A stretch of 64,000 bases of DNA, taken from NCBI RefSeq assembly GCF_014692675.1, contig NZ_JABFCZ010000014.1, forward strand, positions 95,451 through 159,450. The letters run 5' to 3'. Origin of the DNA: Roseibium aggregatum. Lineage in GTDB: Bacteria > Pseudomonadota > Alphaproteobacteria > Rhizobiales > Stappiaceae. Made by a program: the position numbers and the translations under genes. The number at the start of each line of letters is the position of its first letter. Position 1 is the first letter of the stretch. This document shows, in pieces, positions 7,295-16,863 of the stretch. The notes below the pieces were generated by a model. That model was not told the DNA's origin and searched no databases. It saw nothing but the letters and a program-made list of their open reading frames with translations.

Positions 7295-10048
7295 ATGGAC
7301 GACCTCCTCAGGGAATTTATTACTGAGACCAATGAAAGTCTCGATGTTGTCGACGTTGAACTTGTAAAGTTCGAGCAGGAACCGAACAACGCGACAATCC
7401 TCGATAACATTTTCCGCCTCGTGCACACGATCAAGGGCACGTGCGGCTTCCTGGGGCTCCCTCGACTTGAAGGCATCGCACACGCTGCCGAGACGCTGAT
7501 GGGCAAGTTCCGTGACGGAGCGCCCGTCACGCCGGAGGCCGTGTCGATCATCCTGACGTCGATCGACCGGATCAAGGAGATCCTGGCCGACCTTGAAGCG
7601 GCGGAAGGCGAGGAACCGGAAGGCGACGACAGCGACCTGATTTCCGAAATGGAACGCATGTCCACCAGCGCCGACACGGCGAAAGCCGGCGGAGCGGAGG
7701 AAGACGAGGCGGAAGCCGAAGCTGCCGCCCCGGAAGAGGAAGCCGCAGGCGATACGTTGCCCGAGCAGACCCTGGAACGCCCCCTGCGTCCCGGCGAGGT
7801 TTCTCTCGACGAACTTGAGCGCGCCTTCCAGGAAACGGAAGTCGAGGGAGACGTCGCGGAGCCGATCGTTGAGGATGCCGTGGAAGAGGCTGCCCCGGTC
7901 AAGGAAAAGGCTGCCGCAAAGACTGCGGACAAGTCGAAGGCCGACGGCGACAAGAAGTCCGGCGGCGGGTCATCCGTTTCCAACCAGTCCATTCGCGTGG
8001 CGGTCGATACCCTTGAGCATCTGATGACCATGGTGTCGGAACTGGTGCTGACCCGGAACCAGCTTCTGGAAATCGTCCGCCGTCACGAAGACAGCGAATT
8101 CAAGGTTCCGCTGCAGCGGCTGTCGAATGTGACGGCCGAACTGCAGGAGGGCGTCATGGCGACGCGCATGCAGCCGATCGGCAATGCATGGCAGAAACTG
8201 CCGCGTATCGTTCGCGACCTTTCCCAGGAACTGGATAAGCCGATCGAACTCGAAATGATCGGCGCCGATACCGAACTCGACCGCCAGGTCCTTGAAATGA
8301 TCAAGGATCCGCTGACCCACATGGTCCGCAATTCCGCCGACCACGGTCTGGAAATGCCGGCCGACCGCAGGGCCGCGGGCAAGCCGGACAAGGGAACCAT
8401 TACCCTTGCCGCTTACCATGAAGGCGGTCACATCATCATCGAGGTCCGCGACGACGGTAAGGGTCTCGACGTCGGCAAGATCAAGTCGAAGGTCCTTGAA
8501 CGCGGCCTGGCGACCGAAGCCGAATTCGACAAGATGACGGACGCCCAGGTCCACAAGTTCATCTTTGCGGCCGGGTTCTCCACCGCCGCCGCAGTGACCA
8601 GCGTTTCCGGCCGCGGTGTCGGCATGGACGTTGTGCGCAACAACATCGAACTGATTGGCGGTACCGTCGACCTGCGCTCGACGCCGGGCAAGGGCACGAC
8701 CTTCACCATCAAGATCCCGCTGACGCTGGCCATCGTTTCGACCCTGATCGTCGAAGCCAGCGGCGACCGGTTCGCGATCCCGCAGCTTTCCGTGGTGGAG
8801 TTGGTCCGGGTCCAGACGAATTCCGAACACCGGATCGAACGGATCAAGGATACCCCGGTTCTGCGCCTGCGGAACAAGCTGCTGCCGCTGGTTCATCTGT
8901 CCCAGCTGCTGGGCATCTACGAAGGCGAAAACGTCGAAAACGCCATCGATGCGGACAACGGCTTCATCGTGGTCATGCAGGTGGGCAGCCAGACCTTCGG
9001 TGTCGTGGTGGACGGTGTCTTCCATACCGAGGAAATCGTGGTCAAGCCCATGTCCACGATGCTGCGCAACCTGACCATGTTCTCCGGCAACACCATTCTC
9101 GGTGACGGTTCGGTGATCATGATCATCGATCCGAACGGAGTGGCGAGCGCCATGGCAAGCCATGCATCCAGCGCCGTGGCGGAGCAGTCCGAAGAGGAAG
9201 CGGAAGATCTCACGAAAAAGGCGCACACCAATCAGTCGTCGATTTCGCTGCTTCTGTTCCGTGCCGGCGCACCGGAGCCCAAGGCGGTTCCGCTCTCGCT
9301 GGTTACCCGCCTGGAAGAGTTCGAGGTCTCCAAGATCGAGCGCTCCAACGGCCGGGATCTGGTTCAGTACCGCGGTGCGCTCATGCCGCTCGTCTATGTC
9401 AACGACGGCGATCACCACAAGACCGAAGGCACACAGCCGATGCTGGTGTTCTCCGACAGCGGCCGTTCCATGGGCCTCGTCGTTGACGAGATCGTCGACA
9501 TCGTCGAGGACCGCATGAACATCGAGGTCGGCTCCGAGCGCCCGGGTATCCTCGGATCCGCGGTGATCAAGGAGCGCGCGACGGAAATCATCGACCTCGG
9601 CTACTACCTGCCGCAGGCCTTTGAAGACTGGTTCATGCGCAAGGAAATGGACATCGAGGCCCTGACCAAGAAGGTCCTGTTCGTCGACGACTCCGCCTTC
9701 TTCCGCAACATGCTGACGCCTGTGCTGAAGGCCGCCGGCTACGATGTCACGACCTGCGACAGCGCAAGCCATGCCTTCGAGCTGCTTGAAAACGGCGCGA
9801 AGTTCAATGCGGTCGTCAGCGATATCGAGATGCCGGAAATCAACGGCTTCGAGTTCTGCGAAGCGCTCCGGCGCGATCCGCGGTTCCGGAACATTCCGGT
9901 CCTGGCCCTGTCCGCCATGGTCACGCCGGCCTCCATCGAGCGCGGCCGTCAGGCGGGCTTCGACGACTATGTCGCGAAATTCGACCGTCCGGGCCTGATC
10001 GCGGCCCTTAAAGATGTGTTTTCCGGTGAAATGGGAGTAGCAGCATGA
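7295..10048 (+). CDS. cheA: Chemotaxis hybrid histidine kinase CheA with C-terminal receiver
   Basis: The product has 917 residues. Domains in order: Hpt with phospho-site His44 (RLVHTIKG); an acidic Glu/Ala-rich linker at about 110-225 in place of a clear P2 domain; dimerisation helices at about 230-290; HATPase with N-box (NSADHG) and DDGKG at about 320-475; a CheW-like domain at about 480-615; a second CheW-like domain at about 645-780; and a receiver domain at about 792-912 with the acceptor Asp in VVSDIEMP. It autophosphorylates in response to chemoreceptors and feeds CheY and CheB. The stop overlaps the cheW start (ATGA). No chemoreceptor gene is in the window. Confidence 0.95.
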   Translation: MDDLLREFITETNESLDVVDVELVKFEQEPNNATILDNIFRLVHTIKGTCGFLGLPRLEGIAHAAETLMGKFRDGAPVTPEAVSIILTSIDRIKEILADLEAAEGEEPEGDDSDLISEMERMSTSADTAKAGGAEEDEAEAEAAAPEEEAAGDTLPEQTLERPLRPGEVSLDELERAFQETEVEGDVAEPIVEDAVEEAAPVKEKAAAKTADKSKADGDKKSGGGSSVSNQSIRVAVDTLEHLMTMVSELVLTRNQLLEIVRRHEDSEFKVPLQRLSNVTAELQEGVMATRMQPIGNAWQKLPRIVRDLSQELDKPIELEMIGADTELDRQVLEMIKDPLTHMVRNSADHGLEMPADRRAAGKPDKGTITLAAYHEGGHIIIEVRDDGKGLDVGKIKSKVLERGLATEAEFDKMTDAQVHKFIFAAGFSTAAAVTSVSGRGVGMDVVRNNIELIGGTVDLRSTPGKGTTFTIKIPLTLAIVSTLIVEASGDRFAIPQLSVVELVRVQTNSEHRIERIKDTPVLRLRNKLLPLVHLSQLLGIYEGENVENAIDADNGFIVVMQVGSQTFGVVVDGVFHTEEIVVKPMSTMLRNLTMFSGNTILGDGSVIMIIDPNGVASAMASHASSAVAEQSEEEAEDLTKKAHTNQSSISLLLFRAGAPEPKAVPLSLVTRLEEFEVSKIERSNGRDLVQYRGALMPLVYVNDGDHHKTEGTQPMLVFSDSGRSMGLVVDEIVDIVEDRMNIEVGSERPGILGSAVIKERATEIIDLGYYLPQAFEDWFMRKEMDIEALTKKVLFVDDSAFFRNMLTPVLKAAGYDVTTCDSASHAFELLENGAKFNAVVSDIEMPEINGFEFCEALRRDPRFRNIPVLALSAMVTPASIERGRQAGFDDYVAKFDRPGLIAALKDVFSGEMGVAA

Positions 10049-10527
10049 CTGTGCTGGAAAAAAAAGTCACCACTGGCAGTGACATGATCCAGTATGTCAC
10101 CGTGGTTATCGGCGGACAGCTGTTCGGCCTGCCGATTTCCCAGGTGCATGACGTGTTCGTGCCCGAGAGCGTCACGCGCGTGCCGCTTTCGGCGCCCGAA
10201 GTGGCCGGCGTTCTCAATCTGCGCGGCCGGATCGTGACGGCCATCGACATGCGCCGCCGGCTGCATCTGCCGCCCCTGGAAGAGGGCCAGATGATGGCCG
10301 TCGGTATCGAATACAAGCACGAAAGCTACGGCCTGATGATCGACTCGGTCGGCGAAGTCCTGACCCTGCCGGTTGCCTCGGCCGAGGCAAATCCATCCAA
10401 TCTGGACAAGCGCTGGGCTGAAATCTCCGGTGGCGTGCATCGGCTTGAAGGCAAGCTCATGGTCATTCTGGATGTCGATCGGCTGCTCGGAGCGATGTTT
10501 ACCGAACAGCCGATGGTTGCTGCATAA
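10045..10527 (+). CDS. cheW: Chemotaxis coupling protein CheW
   Basis: This 160-residue single CheW domain has the typical opening (YVTVVIGGQLFGLPISQVHDV) and the NLRGRIVTAIDMR core. It links CheA to chemoreceptors in the array. Its ATG overlaps the cheA stop codon by four bases, implying translational coupling. Confidence 0.95.
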   Translation: MTVLEKKVTTGSDMIQYVTVVIGGQLFGLPISQVHDVFVPESVTRVPLSAPEVAGVLNLRGRIVTAIDMRRRLHLPPLEEGQMMAVGIEYKHESYGLMIDSVGEVLTLPVASAEANPSNLDKRWAEISGGVHRLEGKLMVILDVDRLLGAMFTEQPMVAA

Positions 10528-10568
10528 CGCTGTGATCAGCTGGCTGGTCGAAACTGGAGTTACACCCG

Positions 10569-10934
10569 ATGAAACAGTGCCTTGTCGTTGACGATTCGAG
10601 CGTCATCCGGAAGGTCGCCCGCAGAATTCTGGAAGATCTGAATTTTCAGATCACGGAAGCGGAAGATGGCCAGCAGGCGCTGGATGAATGCCGCAAAAGC
10701 ATGCCGGACGCGATCCTGCTGGACTGGAACATGCCGGTCATGGACGGCCTGGAGTTCCTGACGAGCCTGCGTGGCGAGGAGGGCGGCGAGAAACCGATCG
10801 TCGTCTTCTGCACCACAGAAAACGATGTTGCGCATATCGCCCGGGCAATTCGGGCAGGCGCCAACGAGTACATCATGAAACCTTTTGACCGCGAGATCGT
10901 GGAAGCGAAGTTTCAGGAAGTTGGCCTCATCTAA
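10569..10934 (+). CDS. cheY: Chemotaxis response regulator CheY
   Basis: This 121-residue stand-alone receiver has the acidic pair Asp8/Asp9, phospho-acceptor Asp52 (LLDWNMP), a conserved Thr in FCTTEN and Lys104 (YIMKPF). When phosphorylated by CheA it is expected to bind the flagellar motor switch. It lies 41 bases after cheW and 26 before cheB in the same operon. Confidence 0.95.
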   Translation: MKQCLVVDDSSVIRKVARRILEDLNFQITEAEDGQQALDECRKSMPDAILLDWNMPVMDGLEFLTSLRGEEGGEKPIVVFCTTENDVAHIARAIRAGANEYIMKPFDREIVEAKFQEVGLI

Positions 10935-10960
10935 CAGTATCGTGCGTTCGGGTTTAGTAG

Positions 10961-12169
10961 ATGGCATTTGCGCAGAAGACCTCCGTTACGGGGGCAAGTC
11001 AGGATAGCGATCCCATCCGGGTGATGGTGGTCGATGATGCGGTGGTCATCCGGGGGCTCTTGACCCGCTGGCTGGATGATGCTCCCGGCCTGACCGTGGT
11101 CAGTTCCCAGCGGAATGGCAAGCTGGCAGTGGACGACATCCTGAAAAGCAATCCGGATGTGGTTGTTCTCGATATCGAAATGCCGGAAATGGACGGCATG
11201 ACCGCCCTGCCGCTGATGCTGGCGAAGAAGCGCGATCTCGTCGTCATCATGGCGTCGACGCTGACCCGCCGGAACGCAGAAATCAGCTTGAAGGCCTTGT
11301 CCCTGGGCGCTGCCGACTACGTGCCCAAACCGGAGTCGACGTCGGAAGTGACGACGTCGGTCGATTTCCGTCGTGAACTCATCGACAAGGTCAAGGCGCT
11401 CGGACTTCGGGCAAGGCGCCTGCGCGGTCCTGCGCACAGGATGCGGGCCGAAACGACGGCCGGGCGCACTGCAGCACCGGTCCCGGCCAGCCGGCTTCCC
11501 GATACCCGTGAAGCTTTTCGCGGCGCGGCCAAACCGGCTGCGCCGGCTGCGGCTTCGTTCAAGCTGCGCCCCTATTCCGCGGTGAAGCCCCGCATTCTGG
11601 CGATCGGCTCCTCCACCGGCGGACCCCAGGCCCTGCAAGTGGTCATGAAATCGATCGGAACGGCGATCCAGGATGTGCCGGTCGTGATTACCCAGCACAT
11701 GCCGCCGACCTTTACCGCGATCCTCGCCGAACATGTCGGCAAGGCGGCCCTGCGTCCGGCAGCCGAGGGCAAGGATGGCGATGTCCTCAAGCCCGGACAA
11801 ATTTACGTCGCTCCGGGTGGAAAGCACATGGTGCTGGAAAAGGACGCCGGAGCGGTCAAGATCCGTCTGAACGACAACCCGCCCGTCAATTTCTGCAAGC
11901 CGGCCGTCGATCCCCTGTTCGACAGCGTCGCAAAGATTTACGGCTCCGCGACCCTGGCGCTTATCCTGACCGGCATGGGCCATGACGGTGCGGACGGGGT
12001 GCGGACGATTGCCGCCGGCGGCGGCAGCATCATCACCCAGGATGAAGCGTCCAGCGTTGTCTGGGGCATGCCCGGCGCCGCGGCTCACACCGGAATGTGC
12101 AGCGACGTCCTGCCGCTTTCGGAGATCGGACCGAAAGTCAGTCGAGTTCTCAAAGGGAATACCAGATGA
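10961..12169 (+). CDS. cheB: Chemotaxis methylesterase CheB
   Basis: The 402-residue protein has an N-terminal receiver domain (Asp25/Asp26, acceptor Asp71), a Pro/Ala/Arg-rich linker (about 150-205) and the C-terminal methylesterase domain. The catalytic triad is visible as Ser218 in GSSTGGP, His246 in TQHMPP and Asp342 in GMGHDGADG. It demethylates and deamidates chemoreceptors for adaptation, opposing CheR. Its stop overlaps the cheR ATG. Confidence 0.95.
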   Translation: MAFAQKTSVTGASQDSDPIRVMVVDDAVVIRGLLTRWLDDAPGLTVVSSQRNGKLAVDDILKSNPDVVVLDIEMPEMDGMTALPLMLAKKRDLVVIMASTLTRRNAEISLKALSLGAADYVPKPESTSEVTTSVDFRRELIDKVKALGLRARRLRGPAHRMRAETTAGRTAAPVPASRLPDTREAFRGAAKPAAPAAASFKLRPYSAVKPRILAIGSSTGGPQALQVVMKSIGTAIQDVPVVITQHMPPTFTAILAEHVGKAALRPAAEGKDGDVLKPGQIYVAPGGKHMVLEKDAGAVKIRLNDNPPVNFCKPAVDPLFDSVAKIYGSATLALILTGMGHDGADGVRTIAAGGGSIITQDEASSVVWGMPGAAAHTGMCSDVLPLSEIGPKVSRVLKGNTR

Positions 12170-13038
12170 CACCGGGTGAGTTCGAGTTCCTGAAAAAATT
12201 CCTGAAAGAACGCTCCGGTCTGGTTTTGTCGAATGACAAGCAATACCTGGTCGAAAGCCGTCTTCTGCCGATTGCCCGCAGTTCCAAACTGGAAACGCTG
12301 AGCGCCGTGATCGGTGTGTTGCAGAAGGGCACGAACAAGGCGCTTGAGACGGACGTCGTGGAAGCGATGACGACCAATGAGTCCTTCTTCTTCCGGGACA
12401 AGACGCCGTTCGAGCACTTCAACGACACGATGCTGCCGGGCCTTCTGGAACGGCGTGCCAAGACGCGTCTGATCAAGATCTGGTGCGCGGCCGCCTCGAC
12501 TGGTCAGGAGCCTTATTCCCTGGCGATCTGTCTGAAGGAAGCACAGGCCAGGATCGCCGGCTGGCGGACGCGGATCCTTGGAACCGACCTGTCCAACGAG
12601 GTGCTGGACAAGGCCAAGGCCGGTCTTTACAGCCAGTTCGAAGTGCAGCGCGGCCTGCCGATCCAGATGCTGTTGAAATATTTCGACCAGAAGGGCGACT
12701 TGTGGCAGATCAATGCCGGCCTGCGCGCCATGGTCGAATGGAAGAAGCTCAACCTTCTGGACAGCTTCTCGCATCTGGGCGAGTTCGACATCGTCTTCTG
12801 CCGGAACGTTCTGATCTATTTCGACCAGCAGACGAAGACGGAAATCCTCGCCCGAGTGGCCAAAAGCCTTCCCGAAGACGGCTATCTCGTTCTCGGTGCC
12901 GCGGAAACGGTCGTCGGGCTGACGGATGCCTTCAAGCCGGTTCCCGGAAAACGCGGATTGTTTCAGCGAAATGTTGCCGCCAAGACGACGGCCGGTCCTG
13001 CGCCCAGGACCTTTGCCACGGCCGGCCTTCAGCGCTGA
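12166..13038 (+). CDS. cheR: Chemotaxis methyltransferase CheR
   Basis: The 290-residue product has the N-terminal CheR helical domain followed by the S-adenosylmethionine-binding domain (IWCAAASTGQEPYSLA, then DIVFCRNVLIYFD). It methylates chemoreceptor glutamates. The frame could extend 23 codons upstream, but the ATG at 12166 overlaps the cheB stop as ATGA and matches the usual family start, so it was chosen. It is the last gene of the che operon; a strong terminator follows. Confidence 0.95.
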   Translation: MTPGEFEFLKKFLKERSGLVLSNDKQYLVESRLLPIARSSKLETLSAVIGVLQKGTNKALETDVVEAMTTNESFFFRDKTPFEHFNDTMLPGLLERRAKTRLIKIWCAAASTGQEPYSLAICLKEAQARIAGWRTRILGTDLSNEVLDKAKAGLYSQFEVQRGLPIQMLLKYFDQKGDLWQINAGLRAMVEWKKLNLLDSFSHLGEFDIVFCRNVLIYFDQQTKTEILARVAKSLPEDGYLVLGAAETVVGLTDAFKPVPGKRGLFQRNVAAKTTAGPAPRTFATAGLQR

Positions 13039-13068
13039 TTGCCATCAAATCGAGATAGACAAATACCA

Positions 13069-13095
13069 ATGGCGGCCCCAGGGCCGCCATTTTTG
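13069..13095 (+). terminator. Rho-independent terminator of the che operon
   Basis: ATGGCGGCC (13069-13077) pairs with GGCCGCCAT (13082-13090) around a four-base loop and is followed by TTTT, 30 bases past the cheR stop. Confidence 0.85.
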
Positions 13096-13130
13096 TTGCC
13101 GTATCCGGGAGCGGTGCGGTCCGAACACGA

Positions 13131-13152
13131 AAAACCCCGCCAAAGGGCGGGG
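13131..13152 (-). terminator. Rho-independent terminator of ctrA
   Basis: Read on the minus strand, CCCCGCC, a CTTT loop and GGCGGGG are followed by a run of T (the plus-strand A run ending at 13134). It lies about 30 bases beyond the ctrA stop. Confidence 0.85.
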
Positions 13153-13182
13153 TCTTGAATTTCCTGGACGTGCAGGTGCCGA

Positions 13183-13875
13183 TCAGGCGGCCTGTTCGAC
13201 TTCCGGTTCGCGCAGAACGTAGCCGCGGCCCCAGACGGTTTCGATGTAGTTCTTGCCGGAGGTGGCGGCTGCCAGCTTCTTGCGCAGCTTGCAGATGAAC
13301 ACGTCGATGATCTTCAGTTCCGGCTCGTCCATCCCGCCATAGAGATGGTTGAGGAACATTTCCTTGGTCAGCGTCGTTCCCTTGCGCAGGGAAAGCAGCT
13401 CCAGCATCTGGTATTCCTTGCCGGTCAGATGCACGCGCTGGCCACCGACCTCGACGGTCTTGGTGTCCAGGTTGACCTTGAGATCGCCCGTCACGATGAC
13501 CGACTGGGCGTGACCCTTGGAGCGGCGCACGATGGCGTGGATCCGGGCGACCAGTTCGTCCTTGTGGAACGGCTTGGTCATGTAGTCGTCGGCCCCGAAG
13601 CCGAGACCGCGAACCTTGTCCTCGATGCCTGCGTTGCCAGAAAGGATCAGGATCGGCGTCTTGACCTTCGAAACACGCAGTGTGCGCAGGACCTCGTATC
13701 CGGACATGTCCGGAAGATTCAGGTCCAGCATAATAATGTCGTAATCGTACAGTTTGCCGAGGTCTATTCCTTCCTCGCCAAGATCTGTCGTGTAGACGTT
13801 GAAGTTCTCGGACTTGAGCATCAGCTCGATGCTCTGCGCAGTCGCGCTGTCATCCTCAATCAACAATACACGCAT
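13183..13875 (-). CDS. ctrA: Cell-cycle response regulator CtrA
   Basis: The 230-residue OmpR-type regulator starts [10 protein letters not shown] with phospho-acceptor Asp51 ([15 protein letters not shown]) and a C-terminal winged helix (about 130-225). The HTH region is nearly identical in character to CtrA of other Alphaproteobacteria ([19 protein letters not shown]). CtrA is the master regulator of the cell cycle and flagellar genes, phosphorylated through ChpT. The frame extends 13 codons further upstream, but AAAGGGG precedes the ATG at 13875 and the family start is there. It ends in EVEQAA; Ala-Ala ends are typical of ClpXP-degraded CtrA. It is divergent from fliI. Confidence 0.97.
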   Translation of the reverse strand: MRVLLIEDDSATAQSIELMLKSENFNVYTTDLGEEGIDLGKLYDYDIIMLDLNLPDMSGYEVLRTLRVSKVKTPILILSGNAGIEDKVRGLGFGADDYMTKPFHKDELVARIHAIVRRSKGHAQSVIVTGDLKVNLDTKTVEVGGQRVHLTGKEYQMLELLSLRKGTTLTKEMFLNHLYGGMDEPELKIIDVFICKLRKKLAAATSGKNYIETVWGRGYVLREPEVEQAA

Positions 13876-14246
13876 GCCAATCCCCTTTTGTTGCCTTTCC
13901 TGGGCAAGTCGCAACGGCTCTGTCGGTGCCTGCTACGAAGGACTGTGTTAACCCCGACTCAAAGCTAGAGATCAATGGTTAACAAATTCTGATTCATAGC
14001 GGCAAGCTCTATAAAAACGAATCTGTGAAAAACACCCAAGATCTTGAATCCCCATAAAAAATCAGGATTCCCGATACTTAAAGTTTCACTTTAGGAAATC
14101 GGTGTACTCGACTCCATTCAGACTCATTTCCACAAAGCCCTTGAACTTCGAAATGGCGCTCGCCTCTCGGCGTTCCAAACGTTAACATTAAGCAGAGACG
14201 TAAACGATCCGTTACCAAACTCGTTAACTCCTGAAAGGAATTTGAA
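13876..14246. promoter_or_regulatory. Shared ctrA-fliI control region with seven GANTC sites and CtrA-box-like sites
   Basis: This 371-bp gap holds GANTC sites at 13956, 13991, 14019, 14046, 14066, 14110 and 14121. A CtrA-box-like TTAA-N7-TCAA lies at 13948-13962 and overlaps the first GANTC. A TTAACCAT half-site occurs on the minus strand at 13975-13982. GTTAAC motifs near 14180 and 14223 lie closer to fliI. GANTC is the CcrM methylation target, and TTAA-N7-TTAA is the Caulobacter CtrA site. This suggests autoregulation and methylation-dependent timing of ctrA, and possibly CtrA control of fliI. Assignment of individual sites is inference. Confidence 0.7.
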
Positions 14247-15572
14247 TTGAAGTCGCTTTTTGCCGACATCGATTCGCTGATGCCGACCGAAATTTACGGG
14301 CGTGTGGTCGCCGTCCAGGGGCTGCTTGTGGAAATCGCGGGGCCGATTCACGAGATGAGCGTGGGCTCCAGGCTTCTGATCGACAGCGGCGAGGATAACC
14401 CCAAGGTTCCGGCCGAAGTCGTCGGTTTCCGGGAGGGGCATGCCCTGTGCATGCCGTTCTCCGGTCTGGAAGGCGTGCGCATGGGCTGCAAGGCGGTCAT
14501 CAGTTCCAGGGACAGCGTGGCTCATCCGTCGAATGCCTGGCTCGGCCGGGTGGTGAACGCCATGGGCGAACCGATCGACGGCAAGGGCGAACTGGCCGGA
14601 GGCGAAACGCCTCGCAAATTGCGAAGTTCGCCGCCGCCAGCGTCCGAGCGGGCGAGGGTCGGGCCGCCTCTCGACCTCGGGGTCCGGGCGCTCAATACGT
14701 TCGTGACCTGCTGCGAAGGCCAGCGCATGGGTATTTTCGCCGGCTCCGGGGTCGGCAAATCGGTGCTCATGTCCATGCTGGCCCGCAATACGAAATGCGA
14801 TGTTGCCGTCATCGGCCTGATCGGCGAGCGCGGACGCGAAGTGCAGGAATTCATCGAGGATGACCTGGGCGAGGAAGGCCTCGCCCGCTCGGTGGTCATC
14901 GTCGCGACATCGGATGAAAGCGTGCTGATGCGCCGCCAGGCGGCCTATCTGACCATGACGGTTGCCGAACATTTCCGCGACGAAGGCGAAAACGTGCTGT
15001 GCATGATGGATTCCGTCACCCGTTTCGCCATGGCCCAGCGGGAGATCGGCCTGTCGATCGGCGAGCCGCCGACCTCCAAGGGCTATACGCCGACGGTCTT
15101 CACCGAATTGCCGCGCCTTCTGGAGCGGGCAGGGCCGGGACGGACCGGTTCCGGTTCGATCACCGGCCTTTTTACGGTTCTGGTGGAGGGCGACAACCAC
15201 AATGAGCCGGTGGCGGATGCGGTGCGCGGAATTCTGGACGGACACGTCGTCATGGAGCGTGCGATTGCCGAACGCGGGCGCTATCCGGCGATCAATGTGT
15301 TAAAGTCGGTCTCGCGAACCATGCCGCGCTGCGTGCCGGACGAGCATCTGCCGGTTCTGCGCAAGGCGAAACAGCTTCTGTCCACCTATACGGACATGGA
15401 AGAACTCATTCGCCTGGGCGCGTATCGCAAGGGATCGGACCCGGGTGTCGACGAGGCGATCCTGCGATTTGAACCGATGGAGACCTTTCTGAATCAGGGC
15501 AAGGACGAATCAACGTCTTTAGATGAAGGTTATTTTCAACTTGCCAACCTTTTGGAAATGACTCCGGATTAG
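14247..15572 (+). CDS. fliI: Flagellar export ATPase FliI
   Basis: The 441-residue ATPase has Walker A GSGVGKS at about residues 165-172, [11 protein letters not shown], and a Walker B region ([11 protein letters not shown]), as in FliI/type III ATPases. It powers or gates export of flagellar subunits at the cytoplasmic base. The start is TTG at 14247, chosen because AAGGAA sits 8 bases upstream; the first ATG at 14280 has no ribosome binding site. It is followed by fliJ after 28 bases. Confidence 0.95.
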   Translation: MKSLFADIDSLMPTEIYGRVVAVQGLLVEIAGPIHEMSVGSRLLIDSGEDNPKVPAEVVGFREGHALCMPFSGLEGVRMGCKAVISSRDSVAHPSNAWLGRVVNAMGEPIDGKGELAGGETPRKLRSSPPPASERARVGPPLDLGVRALNTFVTCCEGQRMGIFAGSGVGKSVLMSMLARNTKCDVAVIGLIGERGREVQEFIEDDLGEEGLARSVVIVATSDESVLMRRQAAYLTMTVAEHFRDEGENVLCMMDSVTRFAMAQREIGLSIGEPPTSKGYTPTVFTELPRLLERAGPGRTGSGSITGLFTVLVEGDNHNEPVADAVRGILDGHVVMERAIAERGRYPAINVLKSVSRTMPRCVPDEHLPVLRKAKQLLSTYTDMEELIRLGAYRKGSDPGVDEAILRFEPMETFLNQGKDESTSLDEGYFQLANLLEMTPD

Positions 15573-15600
15573 GATGCTCCTGTTAGGGGAGTATTGAGTA

Positions 15601-16008
15601 ATGAAAACCCGAGACAGTCTCATTCGCCTGAAGCGGTTTCAGGTTGATGACAAACGGCGGCAACTGACCCAGATCGAGTCGATGATCGCCGAATTCAACA
15701 GAATGGCAGACGAGCTGGACGAACAGATCCGCGCGGAACAGGAACGCGTGGGTATCACCGATGTGACCCATTTCGCCTACCCGACGTTTGCGAAGGCTGC
15801 CGCCACCCGGCGCGACAACTTGCGAAATTCGGCCCATGAACTGGACGAACAGCTGGAACGTGCGCGCGAAGAGCTGGCGGAAGCGATCGAAGAGCTGAAG
15901 AAATTCGAACAGCTTGAAGAACGCGACCAGCAACGCGAACGGTCCGCCCAGGAAATGGCGGAACAGGAAGAACTCGACGAAATCGCAGGCCGGGTCCGCG
16001 CACGTTGA
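15601..16008 (+). CDS. fliJ: Flagellar export chaperone FliJ
   Basis: The 135-residue, strongly charged, wholly helical protein has a two-stranded coiled-coil pattern (Glu/Arg/Gln-rich throughout, AHELDEQLERAREELAE near the middle). Length and position directly after fliI match FliJ, which docks on the FliI hexamer and FlhA. Confidence 0.9.
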   Translation: MKTRDSLIRLKRFQVDDKRRQLTQIESMIAEFNRMADELDEQIRAEQERVGITDVTHFAYPTFAKAAATRRDNLRNSAHELDEQLERAREELAEAIEELKKFEQLEERDQQRERSAQEMAEQEELDEIAGRVRAR

Positions 16009-16253
16009 TCCGGTCTCCGAAACGGGATACTGACGCTTGATCGGGTGCCGTCTCAAACGGTACCTGGCGGGCGCAGAACAGGCAGGTGCAGCCTGTTGAC
16101 GTCCTCTGGTACGTAAAAACGCACTATATTTTCCATATATCACAAAATTCTGATGTTTTTTCCCGGGCCGCCTATGGCCTTATACGTATGACCTATTCTA
16201 CGATGATCGGGTCAATACTTGCGCACGCCAACGTGCTTCGGGAGGAAACGAAT

Positions 16254-16694
16254 ATGAAGTTTTTGACAGGTCTCTTTCTGATTCTGTCGGCAATGCTCTT
16301 GCCGAATGCGGCATTTGCGGAAGCTGCCGCCCACAAGGTCGCGATCCATGTGGACCAAAACGATCCGCAGGTCATGAACATGGCGCTGAACAACGCCAAG
16401 AATGTTGCATCCTACTACGCCGAGAAGGGCGAAACCGTGGAAATCGAGCTCGTTGCCTATGGTCCCGGCCTGATGATGCTTCGTGAAGACAAAAGCCCGG
16501 TCAAGGACCGGATCTCGTCCATGGCGCTTGAAATGCCGAACATCACCTTCTCGGCCTGCAACAACACCATCAAGGGCATGACCAAGAAGGAAGGGCATGA
16601 GATCAAGATCCTCAGCGAGGCAGGTGTCGTGCCGTCCGGGGTGGTGCGCCTGATGGAACTGCAGGAACAGGGGTTCACCTACGTCCGTCCGTAA
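16254..16694 (+). CDS. Secreted DsrE-family protein
   Basis: The 146-residue product has a clear signal peptide (MKFLTGLFLILSAML, cleaved after AFA-EA) and a DsrE/F-like fold: HKVAIHVDQNDPQVMNMALNNAKN, a central VELVAYGPGLMML strand and SACNNTIKGM, where the Cys aligns with the family's conserved position. Periplasmic DsrE-like proteins are found with sulfur-metabolism genes or alone; the role here is unknown. The frame runs further upstream, but GGAGG before the ATG at 16254 fixes the start. Confidence 0.8.
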   Translation: MKFLTGLFLILSAMLLPNAAFAEAAAHKVAIHVDQNDPQVMNMALNNAKNVASYYAEKGETVEIELVAYGPGLMMLREDKSPVKDRISSMALEMPNITFSACNNTIKGMTKKEGHEIKILSEAGVVPSGVVRLMELQEQGFTYVRP

Positions 16695-16750
16695 AGGGCC
16701 GGGTCGGCGGATGCCTGACCGGCTCCTGATTTGAAATATACTTCTTTTGG

Positions 16751-16790
16751 GACGGGGCGGCCGCCGGAGCGGTCGCCCCGTCTGTCTTTT
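16751..16790 (+). terminator. Rho-independent terminator after the DsrE-like gene
   Basis: GACGGGGCGGCC (16751-16762) pairs with GGTCGCCCCGTC (16771-16782), with one G-T pair, and is followed by TGTCTTTT. Confidence 0.75.
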
Positions 16791-16863
16791 GCGGGTTGTT
16801 CTTGTATGAATGCCGTTCAGGAGCATATGTATCCTCTCAAGCGCTCATCAGAATAAGGGTCCC

